Shown piece after piece: positions 1 through 12,117 of a stretch of DNA of 64,000 nucleotides (the stretch's first letter is position 1; each line of letters begins with the position of its first letter). Origin of the DNA: Escarpia spicata (Eukaryota; Annelida; Polychaeta; Sabellida; Siboglinidae); the NCBI GenBank assembly GCA_963995525.1, contig OZ023208.1, positions 21,357,011 to 21,421,010 on the forward strand. Reading direction: 5' to 3'. The translations under genes and the position numbers were made by a program. Below the pieces are notes generated by a model. That model saw nothing but the letters and a program-made list of their open reading frames with translations, was not told the DNA's origin and ran no database searches.

Positions 1-1575
1 CCACCCTTTTGTCCACGAACTGTCTTAATGCAAACATTGCATCCGTCGTTTCTCTGACCTTTCCGAATCCCTGTTGTTCTTCCCCTACTCCCTTCCTCTT
101 CCATGTTGGGACAATTAACCCTGTCAACCACTCTTCTGGTACTTTACTTTGTTCATTCGTGTATTCAGCAGCTTCTTTGTCCAGCTGATTCCACTCTCCC
201 CTGCTACCATTATCATCTCAACACGCACCTCATCGATACCAGGTGCTGTCCCCTTCTTCATCCCTTTTAACCCAGTTTGCATCTCTGTATCAGTAATATC
301 AGCTAACTCCACTTTCGCGTCTACTTATGATGGTAATTCCAAGTTATTGTTGTTTCCTTCCTGGTTGAGAAGCTCCTTGAAGTAGTTTTCCCAAACTTTC
401 AACACTGCTTCACATGTTCTGTCACTAACTTCCCACTTCTATCTTTGATCACCGTCCCACCTTTCACATCCTTACTGTTCTCATCCATTCTGTATGTCAT
501 CTTCTTTCCACAGTCCTCATCTAGCTTACTGTTTACATCTGCTTCCGTGTCACTCCTTGCCTTATCAACAGCTCTCTTTGCCGCTTTCTTTTTCTGTCCG
601 TATATGTGGATTAGCCTTGCATCTGGTTGATTTCCCCTCTCCTTGGTTTTCTCTGTTTCTTTCCATGCTTCCTTCTTTTCGCGCACTGCTTCTGCAACTT
701 TGTTTGTCCACCATACTTGGTTACTACTTCTAGGCACTCCGCCCTTTCTCGATGTTCTTCCACATAGCTCCTATGCAGTTCCCACAAATGCTTCTTTGTA
801 CTTTTTCCATTCTTCCTCCATACTGCCAACTTCTTCACTGAGCTCTTCTTATTTAGCTGTAGCCCGCGCCTTGTATTCAACAGTGACATCGTCTTTGCAC
901 CTCCACCACTTAATAGTCCTGCGGGCCATGGTCTTAGTTTGTTTCTTGTTCTGCATACGCACAACGAACACCACTGGCTTGTGCTGTGTCGTGACATGCT
1001 CTCCAGCTACAGCTATGTAGTCCTTAATCTTCCCTAGCTGCTGCCTCCGGACTATCAGCAGATCCAGTTCCGTCTTGTGCTGTCCGCTTCCACCAGTGTC
1101 TGCCAACACTCTCCTTTTCGCCTGGTTCCGCTACTCCAACTTGTGCATTTAAGTCTCCAACAATACTCAACATCACCTCCAGCTCCACCAATCACATCAT
1201 CCTCTCCAACGTATCCCTGAACTCCTCTTTCTCTGCCTCAATCCTTCCCGTATGTGGCCCGTATACAAACATAACATACACCAGCTGTTTCTTAATACTT
1301 AATACTATGCGTCCCTTCCATCTTTCTACTCGAACCCCCGTCTTAATGATCTCTTCTGATACAAAGATGCCAACTCCATTACTTCTGTCATCTCCTCCTG
1401 CGCGCAGTAACTTGAATCCATCCATCAGCATTCTCGCTCTAGTCCCCTTCCATTTCGTTTCCTGTATGCATAACACCTCCAATTGCCTTCTCTCCATCAT
1501 CTTCACCACCTCCACAGCTTTACCGTTCATTCAGTCGAGATTCAAACTGTCTAGCCGGACTTCACATTCGGAACG
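1..1575 (-). pseudogene. RTE-type LINE relic, left copy (endonuclease to start of RT)
   Basis: Degenerate non-LTR retrotransposon read leftwards. An APE-type endonuclease start lies at about 1530-1192, with the motif CIQETKW carrying the catalytic Glu. The endonuclease C-terminus is at 1109-849 (HKTELDLLIVRR), a basic linker rich in KK and EE follows at 997-399, and the beginning of the reverse transcriptase is at 312-1 (APGIDEVRVEM, then TTDAMFALRQFVDKR). These motifs are typical of RTE-clade elements, whose endonuclease is often misannotated as craniofacial development protein 2. Frameshifts and stops break it. An internal endonuclease deletion fuses MLADTGG to HKTELD, and the same deletion occurs in the inverted copy at 62840-64000. 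The element runs off the left end. Confidence 0.8.
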
Positions 1576-1888
1576 CTGTTAGCCGGACGATCCCTTTGGA
1601 CTTCGTTGTCTTTTCGCCGCGGTCATTGTAGACGGAGCGTCGGTTGCCCCGGACGCGAGACGCGGTAGCCCACTCGTTCAACATTACTTGTACCATCACA
1701 TAATTTGGGAAATCATAGCCACTCAATAGCGCTGCCCTGGCTAACATACCAGTGCGGTTTTATCACAGGTTCGCTATTTACAGAGAACCGCATCACAACA
1801 TTAGCCACTCCACTGCGGAGGGTGGTAAAATACGTTTAATCAACCAGTCTCTGGCTGTACGACCCCCGTCGTTCAGCAGCCACACACC
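380..1888. repeat. Left arm of window-spanning inverted repeat
   Basis: Matches 62490-64000 in opposite orientation at high identity. Position 380 pairs with 64000 and 1888 pairs with about 62490. The arm contains the RTE relic plus about 300 bases of non-LINE flank (1575-1888), so the copies arose by duplication and not by two retrotransposition events. Confidence 0.85.
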
Positions 1889-2007
1889 ACACGCACAACG
1901 CGCACCACGCGCACCACGCGCACCACGCGCACCACGCGCACCACGCGCACCACACGCACACACACACACACACACAAAGAAACACACACACACACACACA
2001 CCACACA

Positions 2008-2043
<36 letters not shown>

Positions 2044-2049
2044 GAAACA

Positions 2050-2099
<50 letters not shown>

Positions 2100-2754
2100 C
2101 ACGCACCGCACGCACCGCACGCAACGCACGCGCCACACGCACAACACGCACCGCACGCACCGCACGCACTGCACGCAACGCACGCGCCACACGCGCCACA
2201 CGCGCCACACGCGCCACACGCATCACACGCCGCACACGCTGCACACGCCGCACACGCCGCACACGCCGCATACACCCGCACCACGCACACCACGCACACC
2301 ACGCGCACCACGCGCACCACGCACACCACGCACACCACGCACACCACGCACCACACACAACACACCAGACACCCCACATTCCAGACACACCACACACACG
2401 ACCCACACCACGCACACCACACGCATCACACGCACCACACACGCACCACACACGCACCACACACGCGCCACACCCGCACTACACCCGCACCACACACGCA
2501 CCTACACGCAACCACACCACACAACAGACACACCACACACTCACCACCCACACCACGCACACCACACCCACCACGCGCATCACATACGCACCACACACAC
2601 ACCACACACGCACCACACACGCACCACATACGCACCACACCCGCACCACACGCACCCACACGCACCAAGCACGCACCACACACGCGCCACACACGCGCCA
2701 CACACGCGCCACACACGCACCATACACGAATCCCTCGCACACCACGCACACACA

Positions 2755-2832
<78 letters not shown>
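1882..2832. repeat. CA-rich 9-bp satellite array with (CA)n blocks
   Basis: Runs of shifting 9-base units, for example CACCACGCG (1898-1953), CACCGCACG (2100-2170) and CACGCCGCA (2230-2275), alternate with pure (CA)n. A final (CA)n of about 80 bases lies at 2752-2830. The sequence is almost wholly alternating pyrimidine/purine, so all six frames stay open. These frames are not genes. Confidence 0.9.
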
Positions 2833-2834
<2 letters not shown>

Positions 2835-3143
2835 ACTCTCCCCGCCGGCGCCGAATTCCACACTGTATCTACCCCTATCCTTGCCGCGTCCGGTCTATTC
2901 TTGCCGCCTCATCTGGCATGTTGCACAACCCGTCATGTAAGGTGCACTAGGCTTACCACATGCAGATCGGCCGTTGCAGCCACCGCAACACTAATTAAAC
3001 CTAACCAAACCACCGTGTTTCGTAATTGGTATATAGCAATTTTAGAAATCATTCTGCAACGTATCGATATTATTAATCAGAACCATTTGTTTCATGAGTG
3101 GCATGCAAAGAAAGCATCAAATAAATTGTTTTTAGTGAAATAT
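2833..3143. repeat. 300-bp unit shared with 58149-58446 (inverted)
   Basis: Starts with a GC-rich CCCCGCCGGCGCCGAATTCC block and ends near GTTTTTAGTGAAATATT. The reverse complement lies at 58446-58149, also directly beside a satellite array. No coding signal is convincing. Confidence 0.85.
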
Positions 3144-3173
3144 TATGTTTTAACCCAATATCTATATAATACA

Positions 3174-3500
3174 CAGTGTTGTGCACCATGATAACTATTT
3201 ATTTTTAACATTGATGCAATGCAACTTGTTTTTATAAGCAATTTATTGGGTTAAAACATAGATACAAAAATATGTCAAGGGATCATATATAAACGCAACC
3301 CCGTCGACGCGAACCTCGTCAAACGAGAACATAATTAATGTTATTGAACTATTTGCTCGTTCCTTTCATCGTAAAACGTTTGGCGACGGTACATGTAAAT
3401 ATAACTTCCAAATACAAGTCGCGAGCCGGACGTGCGTCACTTGTACAAAAGCAATAACCTCGAAGTCAGTACTTTCAGCGAGGCGGACGGAATTTGGAAT
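3174..3500 (+). mobile_element. 5'-terminal fragment of the hAT element found at 56 kb
   Basis: Begins with CAGTGTTGTGCACCATGATA, which has the CAGTG start usual for hAT terminal inverted repeats. It stays similar to 57016-56686 (inverted) until about 3500. In the right copy this segment leads directly into a hAT transposase; here it stops before the catalytic region. Confidence 0.65.
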
Positions 3501-3504
3501 GAGT

Positions 3505-5950
3505 TCAGAATTCACGACTAGTTTCCATTTGTGTTGGCAAATCGGTTGATTTGCCACCCACGTATTTCTTTTACCGATGTTTGTGCTTAATGAAAATTAC
3601 ATATTTTCGGGAAATGACCCTTGTGTTGTATATAATGTGACATTCATATTTAGCACTACTAACACACGGGCACGATTGCACACGCACGCGCGTACACACA
3701 TGCGCACGCTGGCTAAACGTAGACACATACATTATTATTGAATTCCTATTAACTTGTAAAACATACATACACTCAACATTAGGTGCAGTAATAGGTGCAA
3801 TAATACGTGATAAATATACATGCAGCATCGAGTCCTATAATGTGGACTGGTTCATTACCTCACTGTTTGCCATTAAACTATTCTTGCCCAAAAACAAAAT
3901 GCAAGCTTGTCAATTACGCAGTAAAGACTGATGACGCAAATGTATGCCGCTTAATAGTGTAAATGTACATACTTTTTATCAATACTGTCAAGAAATATCC
4001 ACGGCCGAATAGCGCTACATATGTACTCACAGTCGCACGGACGGTTTTGAGAAGTATTCTTACCATACGTTTAACGATTATTACGTAATTTGAAACCGCT
4101 GTTGTGCATTTTGTCTATGATTTGTCCAAGTTACGTAAACCGTCCACTAATCAGCTCCGGGCGATCTACGTAACTTCGAACAATCGCAGAACCCTCGCAT
4201 CAAGTTGCACACAATCGTCTAACATCGGGCAAGAATCCCTATAACCAAACAAATCCTTACACCCAATGTGATTTTAAAAATAAAATAAAGATGGAGTCTT
4301 AATGATTTGGTGCAAAGCGTCTAGGAGGCGTGTGTTTACATATTATATGCACAATATTACTAAGAAAACTTGTAATTTGCCAATTCAACCGTTCCCGCAT
4401 ACAGTTCTCGCTTAAACACTTATGTGTCATGTTTTCTGTTGCAAAGATAAAATATTTTGAACTAGAATTTCAATAATATATACAACGGAATAGCCGACAG
4501 TTACACAAGTGCAGCATCCAGTTTGAAAGCTTGACGGACCTTGTTGCGAGGTAATAGGTCAGACCATGGACACATAAATTGTAAACATGTAAGGTATGTT
4601 GGAAATAGGTGATAATATATGGATTAAACATAAATCCTTTAGTATAGTTTGTAATATCTCATTTTTGAACTCTAACTTAATCTGAACTGAATCTAGAAAT
4701 ATACTCAATTTGATCTGCTAAGTATGTTACCGATTGCCAAACTTGCATGCAAAGTGAATCTACAAACATGGTCAAATATGACTGCTAATCACACGATTGA
4801 CAAGATGTGCATATAGTAAATATCCGGTATAACTGAATGTCGAGTCTAACTGCTAAATATTGTGGCGACGGGCAGTGTTACGCCATGCATCGTTCAGTGT
4901 GTGTGTTCGAGATATAGTAGACAAAAGTGTGCGTCTTCATCCCAACCTAAACGCTACAGTACAATGAGAGCTGCCAAGTTTGTTAGTAGCAAAAAATTCC
5001 GTTGCACATTTAGTCGGAGACACTTACTAATATTAATACTACGTGCGTATGACATCATACGTATTCGCATATTCGGGCTGATCAACTCTACGCGCAGTAT
5101 CGACGTAACCTCGTTCGTCTTCAAGGACATCTGCAAAATAAAATTAACATAATAATGTATACGGATTTGTTCGCAAACGTGTCGATTTTCTGTTATTATC
5201 ATTAACGATATATCTGTCTAGTTGAAAACGCAACGTGTTTGAATTGCACTTATTTGGTCGGATCGGACCCCTCGTCACATGTCACATCTTGCTTGGATCC
5301 CTATGTTTATGCATCTGCTGTAAACGAAAAGGTTTCCATGAATAAGATACAATCATGTGTTACCTGCGCGATTGTCCATAGATATATCTTCGTTCTGCTG
5401 CTGTTTGTTGCCAGTTGTCGGCTTGCTAAGTCGCAATCTAAAAAGAAACCAAAGTGTGCGTTATAATTGTATTATTCAAACTGACTTTCCCTGAGTTGCA
5501 CATGGGATAAAGACAGCCAAAATATGCTTAGACGAAAATGTTTAGATGAAGTCCAGTCTATGCTTGTGGAAATCGACAATCTTAGGGAACTGTTCCAAAG
5601 ACCTGTGCACAGGGTTGTGATCCACCGTCTAATCAAGCACTCGGACATTCGACCACCATTTTGTACAAACCAGTCATTGTTGACATAATTCTGGATATTG
5701 AAAATCACCAGCCCAAAACTCTGCACCACTGAAAATTCAACCCATCTCAAATCTAGTGCATTTAAAACAGTGCCCTGATTCTTCCAGCACACTAACTTTA
5801 GAAATGGTGACCCCCTCTCGTTGATTTATTGTAATTATTAAATTGTTTGACACAAACACACGCAACGGCATAATTCAGAAAACTAAAACTATCTTAACCG
5901 CCCGCGAGTACGTCACTGAATGTCAGCTCCATGCGAAACTGACAGAGATA
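3505..5950. other. No gene recognised
   Basis: AT-rich unique sequence. Short open frames such as 4862-5152 and 5239-5466 lack recognisable domains, splice context or repeat matches. I would expect the cytoplasmic exons of the minus-strand receptor here or further left, but none is visible. Confidence 0.6.
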
Positions 5951-5957
5951 CGAGGGG

Positions 5958-6720
<763 letters not shown>

Positions 6721-6868
6721 ACATATAAACATACATGCAGATATCCAAACTCTGCTTTACAATGTGGAGTCAACTGGCATGCCCGCTGCAGGGTCTTTGA
6801 ATGTTTTTAATTTCCTGCAGAAGAAAGTACAGTTTTACCCGCTGTATAATAACAGCGTCCTTATATAC

Positions 6869-6977
6869 CTGTATGCGAAATACAGCGCGCCGCCTCCCAT
6901 CAGCACTCCAAGCAGGAAGGTCCCTGCTGCCAGACCAAAGCCAGACGCTGTCACACCTTTGCCTTCACTGCGTTTAA
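6869..6977 (-). CDS. Receptor gene exon 10: transmembrane segment
   Basis: Acceptor TTTTAG before 6977 and donor CAG/GTATAT after 6869. The exon is 109 nt, entering in phase 1 and leaving in phase 2. With the last base of exon 9 it encodes FKRSEGKGV, then a small, glycine-rich hydrophobic stretch (FGLAAGTFLLGVLMGGGALY), then FAYR. This is a single membrane-spanning helix followed by the first basic intracellular residue. Exon 9 ends in phase 1 and this exon starts in phase 1, so they join without a gap and the membrane segment directly follows the second FN3. The 5.8-kb intron before it contains the intact CR1 LINE. I find no exon continuing into the cytoplasm, so whether the product is a phosphatase, a kinase or a truncated receptor is not shown. 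Confidence 0.7.
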
Positions 6978-7299
6978 CTAAAACAAAAACACACACGGGA
7001 CATTTACTGAATGCTATCACTGTGTAACGGGCACGTAGTGATATTAGGGACCATATATAAAGTACATAACGTTAAACGTGGAAGTTTTGAGATATTCATT
7101 CCATTGTAACGCTTCGTAACGCTGACCTGTACATCCCTCTAAAAGTATCTTGGTATTGAGAAAGAACCCTGCATATTATGCACAAATCAATGTTACTCTC
7201 GTTGCATACCTGCGTTGATTTGTAATTCCCAAGTAGAAAAGGGTATGTATAACTAATAATAAACAATAACACCAACTGATCAAGTGTAGTGTTTGATAG

Positions 7300-7480
7300 G
7301 GGAGGGGTGGGGGTGGTAGCACCGCGGGTAGTCGCGCCAGGCTGTCGATCGGGGTTCGAGTCCACCTAGGCCTACTGCGGTTTCAAAATGTGGACTATCC
7401 CATTCACTCTACGTTGCTTACTTTTGTCGGAAGAAACACTACAAGTCTTTCTAACATGGGAAACGAGCGGGCGCTTCATT
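7300..7480 (+). mobile_element. tRNA-derived SINE-like sequence
   Basis: A perfect Pol III B box (GGTTCGAGTCC, 7353-7363) is preceded by an A-box-like TAGCACCGCGGG (7317-7328), followed by a non-tRNA body. It does not fold as a full tRNA gene. The SINE reading is inferred; the ends are not defined. Confidence 0.45.
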
Positions 7481-7483
7481 AGA

Positions 7484-7914
7484 TGGTGCTAAAACCCTTG
7501 TTCTGATCGTGACGTAAGCGCTACGAGGGCATTGTCTAGGCGATACCATCGCAGTATAACACAGTACGTTATAACTATTATATTGAAGCCATTGGGAGCT
7601 GTTTATTGATACGCTCAGGACATTAAAAGATATATTCTTCTAATTGCAACTGACATATCAATTATTGCTATCTCTGATATTGACAGCTAAACGAGCTAAC
7701 AAATTTTCTGTTTTTTAATCGTTACGAAACGCTTGCCCCGAGAACCCCCGACGTACTTTATGGATGACCCTCTAAAATCGCTGGTCTCCGTAACCCGATT
7801 TACAATATTTATCATTTCTGCGATGGTTAACATAAAAGTCGATTGTGTAATAAACTAACTTCGATCGAAGATTTAACATCAGTCGTGCAGTTGACGAACT
7901 GACGTCATTATCGT
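7484..7914. other. Intron sequence, nothing recognised
   Basis: AT-rich stretch between the SINE-like unit and the 3' end of the CR1 element. No coding or structured feature is seen. Confidence 0.6.
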
Positions 7915-7916
7915 TA

Positions 7917-8017
7917 AAGATTTAACAAGATTTAACAAGATTGCCACCCAGAGAATTAACTCTAGGTAGCAGGTGGACAAGGAAGCCCTTGGCTTTTCGA
8001 GAGTCCGACCTTTTTAT
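7917..8017 (-). mobile_element. CR1 LINE 3' UTR and tail repeat
   Basis: A 3' UTR of about 70 bases ends, reading leftwards, in tandem TCTTGTTAAA units (7943-7917). CR1-group elements end in short tandem repeats and not in poly(A). The same UTR and tail recur at 29693-29870. Confidence 0.85.
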
Positions 8018-10915
8018 CTATGTGTATCCCGCCCGTCTGAGGTATGTGTCGATTTTATTTTTAAACATATTCACGCTACTAGCACCCACACAATCAGCAG
8101 GTAATCTGTTCCATTCATTTACAGTTCTTTGTGAAAATGAAAACTTTCTTATATCCAATCTACTCTGCTCCTTTGCTAATGCAAGATCATGTCCTCTAGT
8201 CCTTCTATCTTTCTTAACTGAGAAAAACATATTTCTATCAATATTTTCATAACCCTTCAATATTTTAAACACTTCTATCTGATCTCCTCTCAATCTCCTG
8301 GTCTCTAGTGTTGTTAAACCGCATTTTTTTAGGCGTATTTCATAACTAAGATCCCTCAGATTTTGTATCATTTTAGTTGCTCTCCTCTGCACTCTTTCTA
8401 GCATATCTATGTCCTTCCTGCGATATGGCCTCCACGCTTGAATACAATATTCTAAATGAGGCCTAACTATTGTTTTGTACAGCGGTATTATTAGCTCTTT
8501 TTCCTTATACGTTATGTTTCGCCTAATTAATCCAAGGATTTGATTTCCCTTTGAAGCTGCAATTCCGCACTGCTCTGAAATCTTCATATCAGCACTAACG
8601 GTTAACCCTAAGTCCTTTTCTTTTACAGTAGTACTTAGTACAGTACCCCCCATTGTATATTCTACCTCTTCGTTCCCATGTCCTATGTGGAGGCATTTAC
8701 ATTTCCCAAAATTGAACATCATTTGCCATTTTTCAGACCATTTCATCAACCTGTCAAGATCATCTTGTAAATGCTGTCTATCTCCATCACTTTTAATCCT
8801 TCTAAACACTTTTGTATCATCCGCAAATTTCAACACCTTGCTTGTTATTTCATCATCCAAATCGTTGATGTATATTAAGAATAATATAGGACCTAATACT
8901 GATCCCTGTGGTACCCCACTCAATACCGATTTCCAGTTTGAAGCCTCCCCATCAACTACTACACGTTGTCTTCTGTCAATCAGCCATTGATCTATCCAGT
9001 TTATTATACCATTTCCTATGCCATGGGCCTTTAGTTTAAGCAGTAATCTTTGATGTGGTACTTTGTCAAAAGCTTTTTGAAAATCTAAGTAGACGATATC
9101 TACTGGTGTTCCCTCATCTACCCACTTAGTGATGTCTTCCAAAAAACATAACATATTTGTTAAGCATGACCTCGCTTTAAAAAAACCATGTTGAGATGGG
9201 TTTATCAAGTTTTGTTTAGCAAGAAAATCCACCATGTGATCTTTAATTAGTCTTTCTAATAATTTACAAATCACTGATGTTAAACTCACTGGTCTATAGT
9301 TCTCTGACTTGTTTCTCGAACCTTTTTTGAATAACGGTATAATGTTTGCTTTTTTCCATTCTAAAGGAACCACTCCCTCTTCTAATGACAAGTTGAAAAC
9401 TGTTGCAAGTGGTATGCTAATTTGTTCTACAATTTCCAATAGTAGTTTGGGTGGAATACCATCCACTCCAGGTGATTTATTTTCCTTCATAGCCCTTATT
9501 TTCTTAGCTACCATTTCCGGGGTTACAATTAATTGTCCTAAATAGTCTGAATCTGCCCCCTTGAACTTAGCCTTTGGTATTGGCAGTGAACTAATATCTT
9601 CCCTGGTAAACACTGAACTAAAGTACTCATTCAGGTCTTCTGCCATTATGAATCCCTCTGATATCATATTTCCAGCACTATCTTCTAGAGGACCGACCTT
9701 ATCTTGAACTTTCTGTTTGCTTCGAACATACGCATAAAAACTCTTGCTGTCATGTTTTATATTACTAGCTAATTGTTGTTCATAGCTTCTCTTTGAATTT
9801 CTAATTTCAGCTGTAGCTTGGTTAAGTGCTTCTTTATAATTGTTGTAGTCTTCATCATTTCCAGTACATCTATATGACTTCCACATCATTTGTTTATACT
9901 TAATTTTTCTAATGGCTTCTTTCGATAAGTGTTTCTTTTTGGACCGTTTTCCTTGGTTTTTGAAGGGTACAAATTTATCGATTATGCACTTAATTTCACT
10001 CTTTAATATATTCCAGCATTCTGTTGCCGTCTTATTTTTCAGTGTCTTATTCCAGTCTATCTTTGCTAAATATTTCCTCATGTCCTTATACCTTCCTTTG
10101 TGGAAATTTCTCCTATACTGCTTTTTGCTATTCCTTTCTGATTTTACTTTGATGGTAAAATGTATCTGGTTGTGATCGCTACTCCCCAGTGGCTCACATA
10201 TCTTGACATTGTCAACTAATTCATTCTGTGAGGACAAAACTATGTCTAACACATTCTCACCCCTGGTTGGTTCTAGCACATGTTGAGAAAGGAATGTATC
10301 TTGAACTAAAACTAAAAACTTGTGGTCCTCTCTCCCCATACTCTGTAGAGATTTCCATTGTATATGCCCATGGTTAAAATCCCCCATAATAATACAGTCC
10401 CGTTTGCTTACTTCCCTTATAGCGTTTTGTATTTTTTCATTCTCTTCTATGCTTATGTTTGGACTTCGATAAACCAACCCAACCGTCAACGTTGAGTTTC
10501 CTGTAACTATGTTACACCAAACAGCTTCTTCGCAATCTGCTTCTCTTTCTAATTTTATTTCATAAGCCTGAATAGATTCTTTAATATATAAAATAACTCC
10601 ACCTCCCTTTCTTCCTATTCTATCTTTTCTAAACATTACATATCCTGTCAGTCCCAATTCAGCATCTGATATATCGGTGGTGGTCCAGGATTCGGTTATA
10701 CCTATTATATGAGGGTCAATATCTTCTACCATAATGTTTAGTTCATTTCTTTTGTTTACTATACTCCTTGCATTTAAACAAACACATTTATATCCAGCTT
10801 CAGAAGAGTTTTCCAGACTGTTATTTGTTGATTTATTTGTGCTGTCTTTATCTATGCCTCCATTTTCAGGCTTTTCTGTGAGTCCCCCCTGCGAATCTAG
10901 TTTAAATAGATGCAA
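8018..10915 (-). CDS. CR1-type LINE ORF2: endonuclease and reverse transcriptase, intact
   Basis: A 965-codon open frame without stops, the expected size for a CR1-group ORF2. An APE-like endonuclease occupies about residues 45-255: CLNARSI (46-52), TESW with Glu75, VYRSP (149-152), GDFNH (178-182) and the terminal SSDHN (245-249). The reverse transcriptase covers about 465-740: YLDFQKAFD (609-617), GVPQGSVLGP (667-676) and the active site FADD (697-700), where F replaces the commoner Y. A thumb/C-terminal region follows, ending near KNKIDTYLRR. The product would nick target DNA and prime cDNA from it. The start overlaps the end of ORF1 by 19 bases. Intactness suggests recent insertion. It lies in the same orientation as the host gene, inside its last visible intron. 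Confidence 0.92.
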   Translation of the reverse strand: MHLFKLDSQGGLTEKPENGGIDKDSTNKSTNNSLENSSEAGYKCVCLNARSIVNKRNELNIMVEDIDPHIIGITESWTTTDISDAELGLTGYVMFRKDRIGRKGGGVILYIKESIQAYEIKLEREADCEEAVWCNIVTGNSTLTVGLVYRSPNISIEENEKIQNAIREVSKRDCIIMGDFNHGHIQWKSLQSMGREDHKFLVLVQDTFLSQHVLEPTRGENVLDIVLSSQNELVDNVKICEPLGSSDHNQIHFTIKVKSERNSKKQYRRNFHKGRYKDMRKYLAKIDWNKTLKNKTATECWNILKSEIKCIIDKFVPFKNQGKRSKKKHLSKEAIRKIKYKQMMWKSYRCTGNDEDYNNYKEALNQATAEIRNSKRSYEQQLASNIKHDSKSFYAYVRSKQKVQDKVGPLEDSAGNMISEGFIMAEDLNEYFSSVFTREDISSLPIPKAKFKGADSDYLGQLIVTPEMVAKKIRAMKENKSPGVDGIPPKLLLEIVEQISIPLATVFNLSLEEGVVPLEWKKANIIPLFKKGSRNKSENYRPVSLTSVICKLLERLIKDHMVDFLAKQNLINPSQHGFFKARSCLTNMLCFLEDITKWVDEGTPVDIVYLDFQKAFDKVPHQRLLLKLKAHGIGNGIINWIDQWLIDRRQRVVVDGEASNWKSVLSGVPQGSVLGPILFLIYINDLDDEITSKVLKFADDTKVFRRIKSDGDRQHLQDDLDRLMKWSEKWQMMFNFGKCKCLHIGHGNEEVEYTMGGTVLSTTVKEKDLGLTVSADMKISEQCGIAASKGNQILGLIRRNITYKEKELIIPLYKTIVRPHLEYCIQAWRPYRRKDIDMLERVQRRATKMIQNLRDLSYEIRLKKCGLTTLETRRLRGDQIEVFKILKGYENIDRNMFFSVKKDRRTRGHDLALAKEQSRLDIRKFSFSQRTVNEWNRLPADCVGASSVNMFKNKIDTYLRRAGYT

Positions 10916-12117
10916 CCTGTCCCAGTGTCAACAGATTGCAGCAGATTCTCTGAGAAAACTGCTGCCCCCTTTCCACTAAGATGGAGGCCATCTCTCATGT
11001 ACATATCTTCCCTCCCAACAAAGTATCCCCATAAATCTGTGAATCCCACCCCCTCTTCTTCACACATCTGCTCAGCTAGTGCATTGATCGCCATCCTCTT
11101 GCAGTTTCTATACGTTGCCCCCCTTCCTCCCATTACTGGCAAAATTCCTGACAAAATAACCTGTTCGACTCTCGTCTTCTTTAGCTTCCTCACTAACTGT
11201 CTATACTTCTGTACTATCGCAGTTGTTCCCTCCCTGTCTGCATTATTTGTTCCTACATGTACCAGTATAGACCCCCCCTTGCCATGTCCCAATACCTTCT
11301 CTACCCTGTCAGTTACATGTTCAATCCTAGCCCCCGGTAAACAAACAACGATGTCCTCCCCCTCGCTCAGTGTCTTGTCCGTCTTTCTCATAATGGAGTC
11401 ACCCATAAACACCCTCTCTTTCCTCATTGCCCCCTCAATCACTGCCTTAGAATAGCTCCTTCTTCGGTTTGCATCTGTCTGTTTGTTGTCTTTCCCCCCT
11501 GCCGTCTTCTCTCCTGTCACATTCTCTTCCGATCCATTCTTTCCTGTCGCTTTTTCTCTTGTCACCTTTCCTCCTGTCAGCGTCCCTTTTATCGACTTCT
11601 CTTCTATCACATTTGCTCTCACTTCCCTTCGTCCCTTCTTCTTTCGTCCCGTCTCATTTTCCTCTCTCCTCTCCCGTTCCATCTTCCCTCCCTCCTTCTC
11701 TACAGTCACTTTCTTCCCTGTCACCTTCACGCTTGTCACGTTTTCTGTTGTCGATTTTCCAATTTCTTCCCCTCCAATCACCTTCTCTCCTCTCAATCTC
11801 CTTTCCTCAGTTTTCTTGCCACTGCTATTCTCCTTCAGTCTTGCAGTATCCTCACCTCTCTCCCTGTCTTCTCTCTCCGTTCGACCTGCCTCCTTGCGAA
11901 TTCCCATCTCCATTCCCTTCACAATATCTGTCAACCTAACTATCTCCTTCTGCAAACACTCCACCTTCCAACATCCAATGCACTGAAAGGTGAATCCTTC
12001 CTCCATGGTTTCTGCCCATGACTTCCCACACCCGGACGATGCAAAATCTACCCAGCTGTAGCAGTGATCGCACACCAAGTGTCGCTTTGCCTTGACTTTC
12101 CGCTTGCAAGGCGCCAT
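10897..12117 (-). CDS. CR1-type LINE ORF1: PHD-like zinc finger plus SGNH esterase, intact
   Basis: A 406-codon open frame. The N-terminus has a PHD-like cysteine pattern (C16-x2-C19, C30, C46-x2-C49). Residues 55-220 are charged and low-complexity, with imperfect VTGEK/VTREK repeats rich in Lys, Glu and Gly. From about residue 235 an SGNH/GDSL-type hydrolase follows: FMGDS with Ser241, HVGTNN (287-292), and DGLH with Asp376 and His379 as the likely triad. A zinc finger plus esterase is an established ORF1 type in CR1 elements, thought to act in RNP assembly or membrane/lipid interaction. Both catalytic blocks are preserved, which together with the intact ORF2 marks a full-length and possibly competent copy. 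Confidence 0.88.
   Translation of the reverse strand: MAPCKRKVKAKRHLVCDHCYSWVDFASSGCGKSWAETMEEGFTFQCIGCWKVECLQKEIVRLTDIVKGMEMGIRKEAGRTEREDRERGEDTARLKENSSGKKTEERRLRGEKVIGGEEIGKSTTENVTSVKVTGKKVTVEKEGGKMERERREENETGRKKKGRREVRANVIEEKSIKGTLTGGKVTREKATGKNGSEENVTGEKTAGGKDNKQTDANRRRSYSKAVIEGAMRKERVFMGDSIMRKTDKTLSEGEDIVVCLPGARIEHVTDRVEKVLGHGKGGSILVHVGTNNADREGTTAIVQKYRQLVRKLKKTRVEQVILSGILPVMGGRGATYRNCKRMAINALAEQMCEEEGVGFTDLWGYFVGREDMYMRDGLHLSGKGAAVFSENLLQSVDTGTGCIYLN

Noticed and set aside
1752..3191. Open frame of 479 codons rich in His, Thr, Pro and Ala
   Set aside because: It lies in the CA-rich satellite. All frames are open because the repeat lacks stop codons; no start context or domain.
7300..7370. 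True tRNA gene
   Set aside because: A and B boxes are present, but the acceptor and anticodon stems do not pair in a usual way. The SINE reading is preferred.
11469..11986. Plus-strand frames of about 160 codons rich in Ser, Pro and Phe
   Set aside because: Complement of the Lys/Glu-rich linker of CR1 ORF1.
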